The notes beneath the pieces are model-generated. The model was not told the DNA's origin, did not search any database, and saw nothing but the letters and a program-made list of their open reading frames with translations. A stretch of DNA of 64,000 nucleotides from Fibrobacter sp. (lineage in GTDB: Bacteria; Fibrobacterota; Fibrobacteria; Fibrobacterales; Fibrobacteraceae), in assembly GCA_024398815.1 (NCBI GenBank), contig JAKSIL010000016.1, positions 1 to 64,000 on the forward strand. The letters run 5' to 3'. How positions within the stretch are numbered: the stretch's first letter is position 1; every line of letters starts with the position of its first letter. This document shows positions 19,522 through 27,919 of this stretch, in pieces. Both the position numbers and the translations under genes were made by a program.

Positions 19522-19848
19522 ATGTCTATAGAAGAACGTTCCACGATTGTTTTTGCTACCGGAATCGGTCGCATCAAAGAAGAAAAACCCAAGGCCGAAC
19601 GTCCGCAGGGCGATGGCGTTGTCCGAATCCAGTTGAAGCGCATGGGCGGCGGCAAAATGTTGAGCGTGGTGACTGGAGTGCCGCTGGACGAGGAGCCTTT
19701 GAAGGACTTGGCTCGCGCTTTGAAGCAGAAATGCGGTGTCGGCGGCTCGGTAAAGGACTTCAATATCGAAATTCAGGGCGACAAGAGGAATATCCTCAAG
19801 GCGGAACTTGAAAAAAGGGGCTTTTCCGTTAAACTCTCGGGCGGCTGA
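19522..19848 (+). CDS. SUI1/eIF1-family translation factor (YciH-like)
   Basis: A 108-residue protein. Residues 35-105 fit the SUI1 fold: VVRIQLKRMGGGKMLSVVTG, then LARALKQKCGVGGSVKD and IEIQGDKR. The bacterial homologue YciH is thought to affect the fidelity of translation initiation, binding the small subunit as eIF1 does. The region before the SUI1 core is charged and variable. Its ATG directly follows the preceding stop, so it is probably translated from the same message as the small membrane protein, an odd partnership with a xylanase. Confidence 0.88.
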   Translation: MSIEERSTIVFATGIGRIKEEKPKAERPQGDGVVRIQLKRMGGGKMLSVVTGVPLDEEPLKDLARALKQKCGVGGSVKDFNIEIQGDKRNILKAELEKRGFSVKLSGG

Positions 19849-19884
19849 TTTTCAATAATGATTATATTTTAGGTCGGAATAGGA

Positions 19885-21360
19885 ATGAGTATGATGAAAC
19901 AAGTAATCAAGATTAGTCTATCGATTCTTGCGGCTTTTTGCGTATTCGCATCCGCTGAAGGTAGTTCTGAAAGTTATTTCGACTGCTGGATGGAAAACGT
20001 CGGCCGTGTAAGCGCATCCGAAATCGAGCGCCTGGGTATCAAGACCTATGGTGAAGCCTGGATTTGTGGCTGCTTCAACATCACCGAAAATGAAGGCGAC
20101 GAATGGGGCGAGGGTGCCACCAAGATTACCAAGGTCTGGGATTTGCCCGCTGTCGAAATTCTCAAGTGCCATTCGAAATCCTGCCTTGAAAACAGCGAAC
20201 AGTACAACAAGAACCTCGACTTGTGCGTCGAACACTTGAATAGCACAGGCTTTACGCTCGCCGACTTTGGCGAAGGCAAGAAGGTCCACGATGCCATTGC
20301 CCAGAAATTCTCCGACGACGGCAAACTGACTCCTTTTGGAAAGTATGTCGAAGAACGCAAGGATCGCCTTGAAAGCATTCCGTGCTTCTTCCAGTACCAT
20401 GAACGCCCTGACGCTCCGCGTCTTTTGGACTGGACTCGCAAGGGAGTCTTCAGCATTTCCGGACTTCCCGAAAAGTTGATTCCCGATGCCGTGGGCCGCT
20501 TCACGGACTACAGCGACGTTCGCTGCAAGGATGGAAACCTCTGGTCGGGTTTCCTTGTGAACGGCTATCTTGAAAATGAAATGAGTGTCGATACCGAAGG
20601 CAAGTTCCACGGACGTGAAACCGCCTACGGAAACGATATGCGCCTGCCGGTACACCAGAGCAAGGAATTCGGCAAGGTGCTGTTTACCGTGGACTACATT
20701 CACGGTGTCAAGAACGGTGTCGCCAAGTTCTACCGCTACAGCGCCATCGACAACATGAGGCTTGAAAATCCGAACAGTAAAAAGTACAAGAGCTACCACT
20801 TCCTGCATTTGGAAGTCCCTTACAAGAAGGGCGCTGTTCATGGCATGGTCAACATGTTCTCGCAAAAGGGATTCCTGATGGCGGAGATTCCTTTCTGGGA
20901 TAACACCCTTCATGGCCGCATGACAATCCACTATCCGTTCGTGGATGACGAAAAGGCTAAGAAGAAGGCGAAGAAGCCTGCGAAGAAGAAGGGCAAGAAG
21001 GATGTTGAAGAAGAGGCTGAAGAAACCTCGTCGAGCAAACTTAAGGACAAGATAACGGTCGACTTCAAGAAGGGCCTCCTGAACGGCCCGAACGACCTCG
21101 GCTATTCCTTCGGCAACTATCGCGATGGAAAACTTGAAGGCAAGTTCATGACGTTCGAAGTCAAGGAACGCTGCTACGAATGGATTCCGCTCAATGGCAT
21201 TGAAGGGACGGACCCCGAAAAGAGCAACATGGTCTGCATGACCGAGAAAGGCGAAAAGAAGAGCTGGGGAACCTTCCGCAACGGTGAACTCCAAGGCCTC
21301 ATGGAATGCGCCAACGGCATCAAGGGCAAGGAAAACGTGGATTGCGACCACGCTTACTAA
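19885..21360 (+). CDS. Secreted MORN/YwqK-like repeat protein, function unknown
   Basis: About 491 residues with a signal peptide (cleavage near FASAEG). The first part is Cys-containing (YFDCWMENVG, ICGCFN, KCHSKSC), which suggests disulfides outside the cytoplasm. From about residue 190 onward there are repeated short strands of the form G.....Y..G...G (for example GKFHGRETAYG, GAVHGMVNMFSQKG, TLHGRMTIHY, GKLEGKFMTF), like MORN or YwqK repeats. A Lys-rich insert (KAKKKAKKPAKKKGKK) interrupts them near residue 352. The starts at 19885, 19891 and 19894 are all possible; AGGA lies six bases before 19891. A TATATT box is at 19863-19868. It is followed by the tRNA gene. Confidence 0.75.
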   Translation: MSMMKQVIKISLSILAAFCVFASAEGSSESYFDCWMENVGRVSASEIERLGIKTYGEAWICGCFNITENEGDEWGEGATKITKVWDLPAVEILKCHSKSCLENSEQYNKNLDLCVEHLNSTGFTLADFGEGKKVHDAIAQKFSDDGKLTPFGKYVEERKDRLESIPCFFQYHERPDAPRLLDWTRKGVFSISGLPEKLIPDAVGRFTDYSDVRCKDGNLWSGFLVNGYLENEMSVDTEGKFHGRETAYGNDMRLPVHQSKEFGKVLFTVDYIHGVKNGVAKFYRYSAIDNMRLENPNSKKYKSYHFLHLEVPYKKGAVHGMVNMFSQKGFLMAEIPFWDNTLHGRMTIHYPFVDDEKAKKKAKKPAKKKGKKDVEEEAEETSSSKLKDKITVDFKKGLLNGPNDLGYSFGNYRDGKLEGKFMTFEVKERCYEWIPLNGIEGTDPEKSNMVCMTEKGEKKSWGTFRNGELQGLMECANGIKGKENVDCDHAY

Positions 21361-21365
21361 TCCGG

Positions 21366-21394
21366 TTGAAAAACCGCACGTGTTTTCCTATATT
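21366..21394 (+). promoter_or_regulatory. Promoter of the tRNA-Arg gene
   Basis: TTGAAA (21366-21371), 17-base spacer, TATATT (21389-21394). The predicted start lies about 21 bases before the mature tRNA. It is one of the best-formed promoters in the window and sets the apparent -10 consensus TATATT. Confidence 0.8.
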
Positions 21395-21421
21395 TGCGGG
21401 CGCGTGCGAAAGCATTTGCAT

Positions 21422-21494
21422 GCTTGGTTAGTTTAACAGGATAAAACGACTCCCTCCTAAGGAGTAGCTTCGCGTTCGAGTCGCGAACCGAGTA
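21422..21494 (+). tRNA. tRNA-Arg (anticodon CCT)
   Basis: A full 73-base cloverleaf can be drawn. The acceptor is GCTTGGT/ACCGAGT with two wobble pairs, and the D stem is GTTT/AAAC. The anticodon stem is ACTCC/GGAGT with loop CTCCTAA (anticodon CCT, reading AGG). The variable loop is AGCT, the T stem TCGCG/CGCGA with loop TTCGAGT, and the discriminator A. CCA is not encoded. It sits between its own promoter and a terminator as a single-gene unit. Confidence 0.93.
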
Positions 21495-21497
21495 TTT

Positions 21498-21532
21498 AAG
21501 AGCCTCGACGATTCCGTCGCAGGCTCTTTTTT
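21498..21532 (+). terminator. Terminator after tRNA-Arg
   Basis: AAGAGCCT + CGACG pairs with CGTCG + AGGCTCTT (one bulged C, loop ATTC), followed by a run of T. It is four bases after the tRNA end. Confidence 0.85.
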
Positions 21533-21545
21533 CTATCTTTTTTGC

Positions 21546-23246
21546 ATGCAAAAAAAGTTTGTCGCACTTGTTGTCGTTTTTGGCGTGCTGCTGTTGCTGC
21601 CTTTTTCGATGCAGGCCGTTGTCGACTTGCGTAGCGACAAGCGCTTTTTGAGTTTGGATATTTTCAAGGACGCCGTCTATACGCCTTTCAAGCGCGAAGC
21701 TGCCATTGCAGCCGCTGTTGCAACACTTGATTCTTCGTGGCGGGCAGCCCGCGAGTCCATGGCGGCCGGTGGCGATGTCGTGGAATCTACGGAGGGGACC
21801 GTCAGTGCACTCTCGGATTTGGAAAGCGTCGTTCTTGCGGTAAACACGTACGCGGAACTGGATTCCTCGGAACCCGATTACAAGGCTCTCATGAATGCGG
21901 ATACCTTGCTTGCCGCTTTGGAAGACGAACCGGAGAGTTTTCCGGCTGTAGATTCCTGCATCAAGGCTTTGATTGCGGAATTCGGAAGTTTTTCGCTTGC
22001 TCGCGCCTTCCTTGGCGTGAAGCATTATGGAATTTGGACCAGCCGCTATTTGCGTGCGTTCGAGCATAAGGTGGAAGATGAAAATGCACTAGTGCTTGCC
22101 GTGCGTCCGAGATACCAGTTGGCCGTCTGGAATATTTTCAATGACCCTGGCGAGAAAGTTGTGCTTGGCAAGAATCCCGGACCTCGCACCTCGAACCTTG
22201 AAACTCAAACTTCGCCGTGGCTCTACTATCGTCAGGATGTGGAATTTTTGGTTCAGCCTTCGCCTTTGGACGTGCGCAGCGCCAAACTCGACAATCCAAT
22301 TCAGGGAATAGCGAAATTCCGCGACCAGTTGAAAGCGAAGAATGTTGAACTGCTGGTAGTTGTAGTTCCCGGCAAGCCGAGCATCTATCCGGAACGTTTG
22401 ACTGGAGGTGAAGCTTCTGCTACGCCTGTCTTTGGGCATGGGAAACGCATCCTGGATAGTTTGACCGCTCTTGGATTCCATACGGTGAATCTTTACGACC
22501 CGCTCTGGGCTGCCAAGGCTGACGATGCAAAATTGGGCGCGCTTTACCTGAACGATGACACGCACTGGACTCCGCGTGGCGCGGAACTTGCCGCCGAGGT
22601 CATAGCGGGCAAGGTCATGAAGATGCAGGCCGACAGTGCCGTCAGTTTAAGTTTAAAATCAAAGTACGCTAATCCGGCGATTGAATACATGGTTGCGGAT
22701 TCTGTCGCCGACCGCATGGGTGATATCGGCGAGATGAGCGGTCTCAACAAGTTCAATGTTTTCAAAGTCCAGCAGGTCACGGGCCATGTAGTGTCGCAAA
22801 GGAGCATTCTCGAGCGCATTGATATGGCGCAAAGCAGTGCAGATTGCTTCGACAGCGTATGCGCGAAATACAACGTGACAGGTGATTCCTGCAACAGATT
22901 CGGATGGAAAATGGGTTGCGAAGAAGATGACACGCTGTTTTACGATACGACTTACAGCGTGTTCAAGGATGATTTCAAAAAATCCGAAATTCTCATTCTC
23001 GGCGACAGTTTCAGCCGCATTTACCAGACGGACGCTCCTGTGAACGCCGGTTGGATTGCTCACTTGGCAAAGAATCTTGATCTTCCCGTTTCAAGCATTG
23101 TAAGCGATGGTGGCGCAAGTACGCTTGTCCGCGAAAAACTCGCCCGAAAAGCGAATGTCCTCAAAGGCAAAAAACTTTTAATCTGGGAATTTGTAGAACG
23201 CGACCTCCGCTTCGGCGCCGAAGGCTGGAAAGACGTAGGTTTTTAA
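21546..23246 (+). CDS. AlgJ/AlgX-like SGNH-fold protein
   Basis: A 566-residue protein with one N-terminal membrane or signal segment (about 5-25). The C-terminal half fits the ALGX/ALGJ SGNH-hydrolase-like family, which helps O-acetylate exopolysaccharides in the periplasm. It has D338-T-H340-W and, later, G486-D487-S488-F as the candidate catalytic triad, in the family order. An insert with CFDSVCAKY and CNRFGWKMGCEEDD lies between them. A membrane-bound O-acyltransferase partner (AlgI/DltB type) is normally adjacent but is not seen here. A TATCTT box sits only six bases before the ATG, so the message may lack a leader. Confidence 0.8.
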   Translation: MQKKFVALVVVFGVLLLLPFSMQAVVDLRSDKRFLSLDIFKDAVYTPFKREAAIAAAVATLDSSWRAARESMAAGGDVVESTEGTVSALSDLESVVLAVNTYAELDSSEPDYKALMNADTLLAALEDEPESFPAVDSCIKALIAEFGSFSLARAFLGVKHYGIWTSRYLRAFEHKVEDENALVLAVRPRYQLAVWNIFNDPGEKVVLGKNPGPRTSNLETQTSPWLYYRQDVEFLVQPSPLDVRSAKLDNPIQGIAKFRDQLKAKNVELLVVVVPGKPSIYPERLTGGEASATPVFGHGKRILDSLTALGFHTVNLYDPLWAAKADDAKLGALYLNDDTHWTPRGAELAAEVIAGKVMKMQADSAVSLSLKSKYANPAIEYMVADSVADRMGDIGEMSGLNKFNVFKVQQVTGHVVSQRSILERIDMAQSSADCFDSVCAKYNVTGDSCNRFGWKMGCEEDDTLFYDTTYSVFKDDFKKSEILILGDSFSRIYQTDAPVNAGWIAHLAKNLDLPVSSIVSDGGASTLVREKLARKANVLKGKKLLIWEFVERDLRFGAEGWKDVGF

Positions 23247-23336
23247 TTATGAGTTATGAATTACTAAATACGAGGGATAAGATTCCGCTATGCAAGCCTT
23301 GTTTTATCTCATAATTTATAACTAATACTTCATAAT
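23247..23336. repeat. Inverted heptamer-repeat element A
   Basis: Five successive 7-mers (TTATGAG, TTATGAA, TTACTAA, ATACGAG, GGATAAG; 23247-23281) face five opposing ones (TTTTATC, TCATAAT, TTATAAC, TAATACT, TCATAAT; 23302-23336) across a 20-base centre. The first begins directly after the stop of the upstream gene. Confidence 0.7.
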
Positions 23337-23353
23337 TTTTAAGCGAGGTTTAT

Positions 23354-23587
23354 ATGGCTAGACATGGAACGCCCACTCCGGGGCAAGCAATTTTGGAAGG
23401 CATTGAATGGCTCAAGATGGACAAGGCGGAATTCGCCCGCCGTCTTGGAGTTTCTGCCGAACTTCTTGAAAAACTCATCGATGGAACACAACCTATTACG
23501 AGGGAGCTTGCGGAATCGCTTGAATCCGTGACCGGGAGCCCCGCCGCTTACTGGAAAATGCTCGAAAGCAAAGCGCACAAAAACTGA
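23354..23587 (+). CDS. HigA-like helix-turn-helix regulator (orphan antitoxin type)
   Basis: A 77-residue protein that resembles the HigA/VapI antidote family. PTPGQAILEGIEWL is the typical opening, then FARRLGVSAELLEKLIDG is the helix-turn-helix (about 27-45), then TRELAESLESVTGS. HigA proteins bind DNA and neutralise an adjacent HigB RNase toxin, but no toxin-sized frame lies before or after it. It may act as a stand-alone regulator, or its toxin may be lost. GAGG precedes the ATG. Heptamer repeats flank it on both sides. Confidence 0.82.
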   Translation: MARHGTPTPGQAILEGIEWLKMDKAEFARRLGVSAELLEKLIDGTQPITRELAESLESVTGSPAAYWKMLESKAHKN

Positions 23588-23610
23588 TCCCTGAAACCTG
23601 ACCCCTGAAA
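23583..23610. repeat. Heptamer repeat run (CCTGAAA type)
   Basis: ACTGATC, CCTGAAA, CCTGACC, CCTGAAA in perfect 7-base register. The first heptamer overlaps the stop codon of the upstream HigA-like gene. Confidence 0.65.
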
Positions 23611-23617
23611 ACTACCT

Positions 23618-24946
23618 ATGAACATCAAAGACGCTGTAAATTGTATGTGTGACCTCGCAAAGGGCGAGGCAGAACAGTTTGATATTATCGCTTCCAATTC
23701 ACATTCGGAAGGCTTGTCCGTTTTTCAGGGACAAGTTCAGAATACCGAAATTTCCGATTCCGTCGGGCTCGGAATCCGTGTCATCAAGGATGGCCGTCCG
23801 GGTTATGCGCATACGGAGCGCTTGACGAAGGATGCCCTTCGGCAGACCTTGAAAGATGCCGTTTGCCATACGCAGTGGACTGAAAAAATCGATATCGATT
23901 TGCCTTCCGCTGCATCGATTCCTGCGGACAGTCCGAACTATAACGCCTCCCTTGAAAATCTCGACTTGGCGCAGATGAAGGATTTCTGCATTGAACTCGA
24001 AAGGGCGACTTTTGCAAAGTCCAAGGAAATCGAAAACATCCCGTACCTGGGTGCAGACAAGGATAATGACTATTCCGTCGTGGCGAACAGCAAAGGGTTG
24101 TTTTATGAATCCCGTTCCAATTCCGCTTCGGCGGGTGCTGGCGCTGTGGCGTGCCGCGATGGCGTGAAAAAGCTTGGCAATTTTGTGAAGTCCGGCAGGG
24201 ACTGGAGCGAATTCAGTATCGAAGAAATCGCAAGCCGTGCATCGGAATACGCCACGGAACTTTTTGGCGCAAAGAAAATTGAAGGCGGCAAGATTCCTGT
24301 TATTTTATCCGAAAGAATTTCGGCGCAGTTCGTTGGACTTTATTGCCAGCCTTTTGTAGCCGAAGCCATGCAAAAGGGAATGTCGCGCTTGGCCGGAAAA
24401 GAAGGCGAAGTGATTGCGAACAAGGCTTTTTCGCTGTGGAACGACCCCACGGGCGAAAGTTTCCAACACAAGTTCTATTTTGATTCAGAAGGTTGCCTTA
24501 CGAAGCGTGTGAAGGTAGTGGACGAGGGCGTTTTCACTTCGGCTCTCTACAACCTTGAAACGGCGTCGAAAGCTGGCGTGAAGACTACCGGAAATGGTGC
24601 ACGCAGTTTTGGCAGTAAGATGTCGACTTCCTTCTACAATCTGCTTGTGCCGGCAGGGGATGTTTCGACCCTTGAACTTCTGAAGCTTTTCCCCAAGTGC
24701 CTTTTCGTGGTTCGTCTTGAAGGAAGCTCCGGCTGCAATTCCGTGAGCGGAGAACTCAGTATCGGCGCTCATGGTTTCTGGTGCGAAAACGGACAAATCG
24801 TCCATCCGGTCGATGGCGTCACGTTGAGCGGAAATTTCTTTGATATCATCAAGAATATCGTTGCCGTGGGTAACGAATATCGTTCAGCGTTTTCCAGCTA
24901 TAAAGTGCCTGCGCTCGCCATCAGCGAACTCAGCGTCAGCAATTAG
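23618..24946 (+). CDS. pmbA: TldE/PmbA-family metalloprotease subunit
   Basis: This 442-residue protein matches PmbA (TldE) in length and order: an N-terminal domain with SVGLGIRVIKDGRPGYAHTE, then the C-terminal beta-rich domain with IPVILSERISAQFVGLY and GEVIANKAFSLWNDPTG. TldD and TldE form a heterodimeric zinc protease that acts on unfolded peptides; the zinc ligands lie on TldD, which is not in this window. TldD is expected elsewhere in the genome. It follows the HigA-like gene after a heptamer-repeat run, so joint transcription is plausible but unproven. Confidence 0.88.
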   Translation: MNIKDAVNCMCDLAKGEAEQFDIIASNSHSEGLSVFQGQVQNTEISDSVGLGIRVIKDGRPGYAHTERLTKDALRQTLKDAVCHTQWTEKIDIDLPSAASIPADSPNYNASLENLDLAQMKDFCIELERATFAKSKEIENIPYLGADKDNDYSVVANSKGLFYESRSNSASAGAGAVACRDGVKKLGNFVKSGRDWSEFSIEEIASRASEYATELFGAKKIEGGKIPVILSERISAQFVGLYCQPFVAEAMQKGMSRLAGKEGEVIANKAFSLWNDPTGESFQHKFYFDSEGCLTKRVKVVDEGVFTSALYNLETASKAGVKTTGNGARSFGSKMSTSFYNLLVPAGDVSTLELLKLFPKCLFVVRLEGSSGCNSVSGELSIGAHGFWCENGQIVHPVDGVTLSGNFFDIIKNIVAVGNEYRSAFSSYKVPALAISELSVSN

Positions 24947-24957
24947 TTGGAAACTAG

Positions 24958-25053
24958 TTATAAATTATGAATTACGAGTTATGAGATTTAGTTACGCGGC
25001 AGAGCCGCCAAATGTCCTCTTATAATTTATACTTCATACTTTATAACTAAATC
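24958..25053. repeat. Inverted heptamer-repeat element B
   Basis: Heptamers TTATAAA, TTATGAA, TTACGAG, TTATGAG (24958-24985) face CTTATAA, TTTATAC, TTCATAC, TTTATAA, CTAAATC (25019-25053) across 33 bases. The layout is the same as element A at 23247-23336. Confidence 0.7.
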
Positions 25054-25067
25054 CAGGCCACTAAATC

Positions 25068-25934
25068 CTAGATCCTTGCTTTCTTCTTTTCCCTGTAAAT
25101 CAGCACGATAAGCCAGGTTAGGCCTGCAATGAACATGAGGCTGCAGAGCGTCTGGCCGCGGCTCATGCCGAACAGGTCGATGCGTCCGAGATGCGCGTCG
25201 GGTCTGCGGAAAAATTCGATGAAGAAGCGGAACAGGCCGTAGCCCATCAGGTACAGGCAGGGCATCTTGTCTTTTAGCAGCGGAATTTTACGCAGGAACC
25301 AGAGCGCAAAGAACAATCCGACACCTTCAAAAAGCATTTCGTACAATTGAGAAGGATGGTGCAAAATCGGGTTCGTCACGGGGCTGTCGTGGGCAAGCGG
25401 GAACCACATCCCGATGGGGTTCGTCGTCACTTCGCCAAAGAGTTCGCCGTTGATGAAGTTTCCCCAGCGCCCCCAAGTGTAGGCGAGAGGAGCTGCCAAG
25501 AAGCAAAGGTTCAGCGTTTTCCACAAGTCCATCTTGTTCTTCTTGATGCCGATGATGGTGAACGCGATGCCGACAATGAGCCCTCCGTGATAGCTCATAC
25601 CGGCAATTCCTGCAAAGTGGTAGCCGAGGGCGTCGTGCGTGAACGGTAAAATGATTTCGGTTGGGTTCGCGAGATAATATCCCGGCTTGTAAAAGAAAAC
25701 ATAGCCCAGTCGTGCGCCAATCAAAATGCCTGCGATAATCCAGGTGTAGAGACTGTCGAACTGTTCCTTGGTGTAGCCCAGGTTTTCCTTCTTGTTGATT
25801 TTATACATGGTGAAGTAGGCTGTCGCAAAGGCGAAAATGTACATCACGCCGTACCAGCGCACAGGAAAATTTCCCAGCTGGATTGCTGTTCCGTCAAAGT
25901 AGGTCGGTATAAGGTTCCACCAGGATAAATCCAT
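25068..25934 (-). CDS. lgt: Prolipoprotein diacylglyceryl transferase
   Basis: Inner-membrane enzyme that moves diacylglycerol from phosphatidylglycerol to the lipobox cysteine, the first step of lipoprotein maturation. The 288 residues contain about seven membrane segments. The family signature GRWGNFINGELFGE is present, together with FPVRWYGVMY, GARLGYVFFYKP and YHGGLIVGI. Several predicted lipoproteins in this window would be its substrates. It starts one base after the stop of the upstream transpeptidase gene and is the last gene of the orn-PBP-lgt operon. Confidence 0.95.
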   Translation of the reverse strand: MDLSWWNLIPTYFDGTAIQLGNFPVRWYGVMYIFAFATAYFTMYKINKKENLGYTKEQFDSLYTWIIAGILIGARLGYVFFYKPGYYLANPTEIILPFTHDALGYHFAGIAGMSYHGGLIVGIAFTIIGIKKNKMDLWKTLNLCFLAAPLAYTWGRWGNFINGELFGEVTTNPIGMWFPLAHDSPVTNPILHHPSQLYEMLFEGVGLFFALWFLRKIPLLKDKMPCLYLMGYGLFRFFIEFFRRPDAHLGRIDLFGMSRGQTLCSLMFIAGLTWLIVLIYREKKKARI

Positions 25935-25935
25935 A

Positions 25936-27294
25936 TTACTTACTCCACAAATTTTGATGTGCCCAATAATTTATAATCATTGCCGCCACTTGACAAGCGG
26001 GCTGCGAACGAAGTCCCTGCAAATCGTGAATTTGTACAATGACGAGTACGATGGACTTGCTCGGGTCTTCCTTGGCTTGCGCAAAACCCATGAACCATTC
26101 GTATCGTCCGTAGGGGTCGTGGCCGTCCAGGGAGCCTGTCTTTCCGCCGATGTTCAAGGCGTTGAAGTTCTTGCGTGCCATGTTCCTTGTCGAAATGTGC
26201 TTTCGCGCGGTTCCGTTCGTGATGGAACGGATCATGGCTTCACGGAGTCCGTAGTAGGTGTTTTCGCTGAACTTGCCCACGTCGAGCGCGATTCTCTTGC
26301 TCGGGATGTAGGGCTCCATGTCTTTCGCCCACGGAATTTCCAATGGCTTCTTTTCAAGTATGGATCGGACTTGCGCTGCGGCAAGGAGCGGGCTGAGCGT
26401 CGTGGCTTCCGTGAATCCGCAGCTAGCCTCGGCGAGGCCGTAACCGGAGTCGGGCGGATTGTAGGTTGAAAAACCGGGGACTCCGCTTGGGAAGTTCATG
26501 TTGTAGCCGAGGTTTTTCGCGGCGTTTTTGAGCTTTTGGGCGCCCACGTTCATGCCGATGATGGCAAGAGGCGGGTTTGCGGATTTCGCATAGGCGTCTT
26601 GCAGTTCTATGGTCGGACCCGTGTAGTTTTCCGGGACTCGCAGCTGGTTCTTGTAGAGTGTGTGGTGTGCGCCTTTCATGGGAATCGGCGTGTTGAGGGA
26701 GTAGCGGTTGCTTTCCATGGCTGCGGCGATGGTAATGGTCTTTGCCAGCGAAGCCGCGGGGAAGGTGTTTCGCGCAAAAAAGTCGGGGACGTTCTGTACT
26801 TTGTAGTCCTTTGTTTCTCCCCATGCGATAATTTCGTTGTTATGCGGGTCGACTACGAGGACGGCGCTGTGCATGGGCTTGAATCGACGGAGCATGTTGT
26901 CGATTTTTTCAGCCAGGAAGACATTCTTCTGCTTTTTAATGTGGGTGCTGTCGATGATTTCGACTTCGGGCGGATTTTCAGGGGAGACTGCCGCGGCGAT
27001 TGTCGCTTGCGTGTTCGAAATGTCCGAAGTATCGGGCTTGGTGGGGGTGACGATTTCCTTTGTCGTGGTTGCTGTCGCTGTCGGGGTTGAATCCTGCACG
27101 GCCTTGGTTTCGGGGGCTTGCGGAGCGGCTTGTGCCGTCGCCTGGCTCTCGCTCGCCTGTTCGTCATTTTCGCTGAATATGCAGGAGCCTATCAGTGTAC
27201 ATAGGGCGATAAAGACAAGGGCTGCGATGCAGCGGTTACGCATTCTTTCTTTGTAGGGGCGTCTATTTTCTGGATCGTAATAGTATTTGGACAT
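25936..27294 (-). CDS. Membrane-anchored penicillin-binding transpeptidase
   Basis: A 452-residue protein with one N-terminal membrane anchor (about 21-40), an Ala/Thr/Pro-rich linker (45-110) and a transpeptidase domain. The active-site motifs are S182-L-A-K185, S238-A-N240 and GGKTGS near 387. It would cross-link or trim peptidoglycan in the periplasm. It lacks a recognisable dimerisation domain and is shorter than the usual FtsI (about 580 residues), so a class-B-like or monofunctional type with an unusual linker is likely. It sits between orn and lgt with gaps of six bases and one base. Confidence 0.85.
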   Translation of the reverse strand: MSKYYYDPENRRPYKERMRNRCIAALVFIALCTLIGSCIFSENDEQASESQATAQAAPQAPETKAVQDSTPTATATTTKEIVTPTKPDTSDISNTQATIAAAVSPENPPEVEIIDSTHIKKQKNVFLAEKIDNMLRRFKPMHSAVLVVDPHNNEIIAWGETKDYKVQNVPDFFARNTFPAASLAKTITIAAAMESNRYSLNTPIPMKGAHHTLYKNQLRVPENYTGPTIELQDAYAKSANPPLAIIGMNVGAQKLKNAAKNLGYNMNFPSGVPGFSTYNPPDSGYGLAEASCGFTEATTLSPLLAAAQVRSILEKKPLEIPWAKDMEPYIPSKRIALDVGKFSENTYYGLREAMIRSITNGTARKHISTRNMARKNFNALNIGGKTGSLDGHDPYGRYEWFMGFAQAKEDPSKSIVLVIVQIHDLQGLRSQPACQVAAMIINYWAHQNLWSK

Positions 27295-27300
27295 GGTTCT

Positions 27301-27840
27301 CTATTTGAAAATCGTTTTGCGGTAGTAGGCGAGTTCGGCGATGCTTTCGCGGATGTCGCTTAGGGCTTCGTGGCACTTGTCCTTCTGGAATTCGGCTAGC
27401 TTCGGGTACCAGCGGAAGGTGAGTTCCTTGATGGAACTTACGTCGATGTTCCGGTAGCAGAGCCAGTTTGAAATTTCGGGCATGTATTTGTACAGAAAGC
27501 GCCTGTCCTGCGTGATGGAGTTGCCGCAGAGGACGTTCTTTGTTTTTTCGGTAAAGGGCTTGATGAATCGAAGTGTTTCCTGTTCGGCGTCGGCGAGGGA
27601 ATAGCGTGAATGGCGGCAACGGTCTACGAGTCCGCTTGCGTTGTGGTGCTTTGTATTCCACTCGTCCATGCCTTCGAAGACATTTTCATTTTGATGTATG
27701 GCGATGACGGGCCCTTCGGCGAGTACGTTCAGGTCGCCGTCGGTGACTATGGTCGCAATCTCGAGGATTACATCTTTTTCGGGGTCGAGCCCGGACATTT
27801 CCAGGTCCATCCACACCAAATTTCTAGAGTGTTTTGCCAT
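27301..27840 (-). CDS. orn: Oligoribonuclease
   Basis: DEDD-family 3'-5' exonuclease that finishes RNA decay by degrading 2-5-mers, including pGpG from c-di-GMP breakdown. The 179-residue form has D12-x-E14 (WMDLEMSGLDP), GNSITQDRRFL and HEALSDIRESIAELAYYR, all diagnostic. The frame is open upstream for 89 more codons, but ATG 27840 is where homology begins, so the longer start is rejected. A TATCTT box ends eight bases before this ATG, so the mRNA may be nearly leaderless. First gene of an operon with the transpeptidase and lgt; divergent from fabF. Confidence 0.95.
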   Translation of the reverse strand: MAKHSRNLVWMDLEMSGLDPEKDVILEIATIVTDGDLNVLAEGPVIAIHQNENVFEGMDEWNTKHHNASGLVDRCRHSRYSLADAEQETLRFIKPFTEKTKNVLCGNSITQDRRFLYKYMPEISNWLCYRNIDVSSIKELTFRWYPKLAEFQKDKCHEALSDIRESIAELAYYRKTIFK

Positions 27841-27882
27841 ACGGCGGAAAGATAGAAAAAGCTGTTGATTTGCAATTGTTTT

Positions 27883-27911
27883 TTGGGAAATTCGATGAAA
27901 AATTCTATATT
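27883..27911 (+). promoter_or_regulatory. fabF promoter, giving an almost leaderless mRNA
   Basis: TTGGGA (27883-27888), 17-base spacer, TATATT (27906-27911). The start codon GTG follows after eight bases, so transcription would start within about two bases of it and no ribosome site is possible. Confidence 0.6.
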
Positions 27912-27919
27912 TTCGGCCC

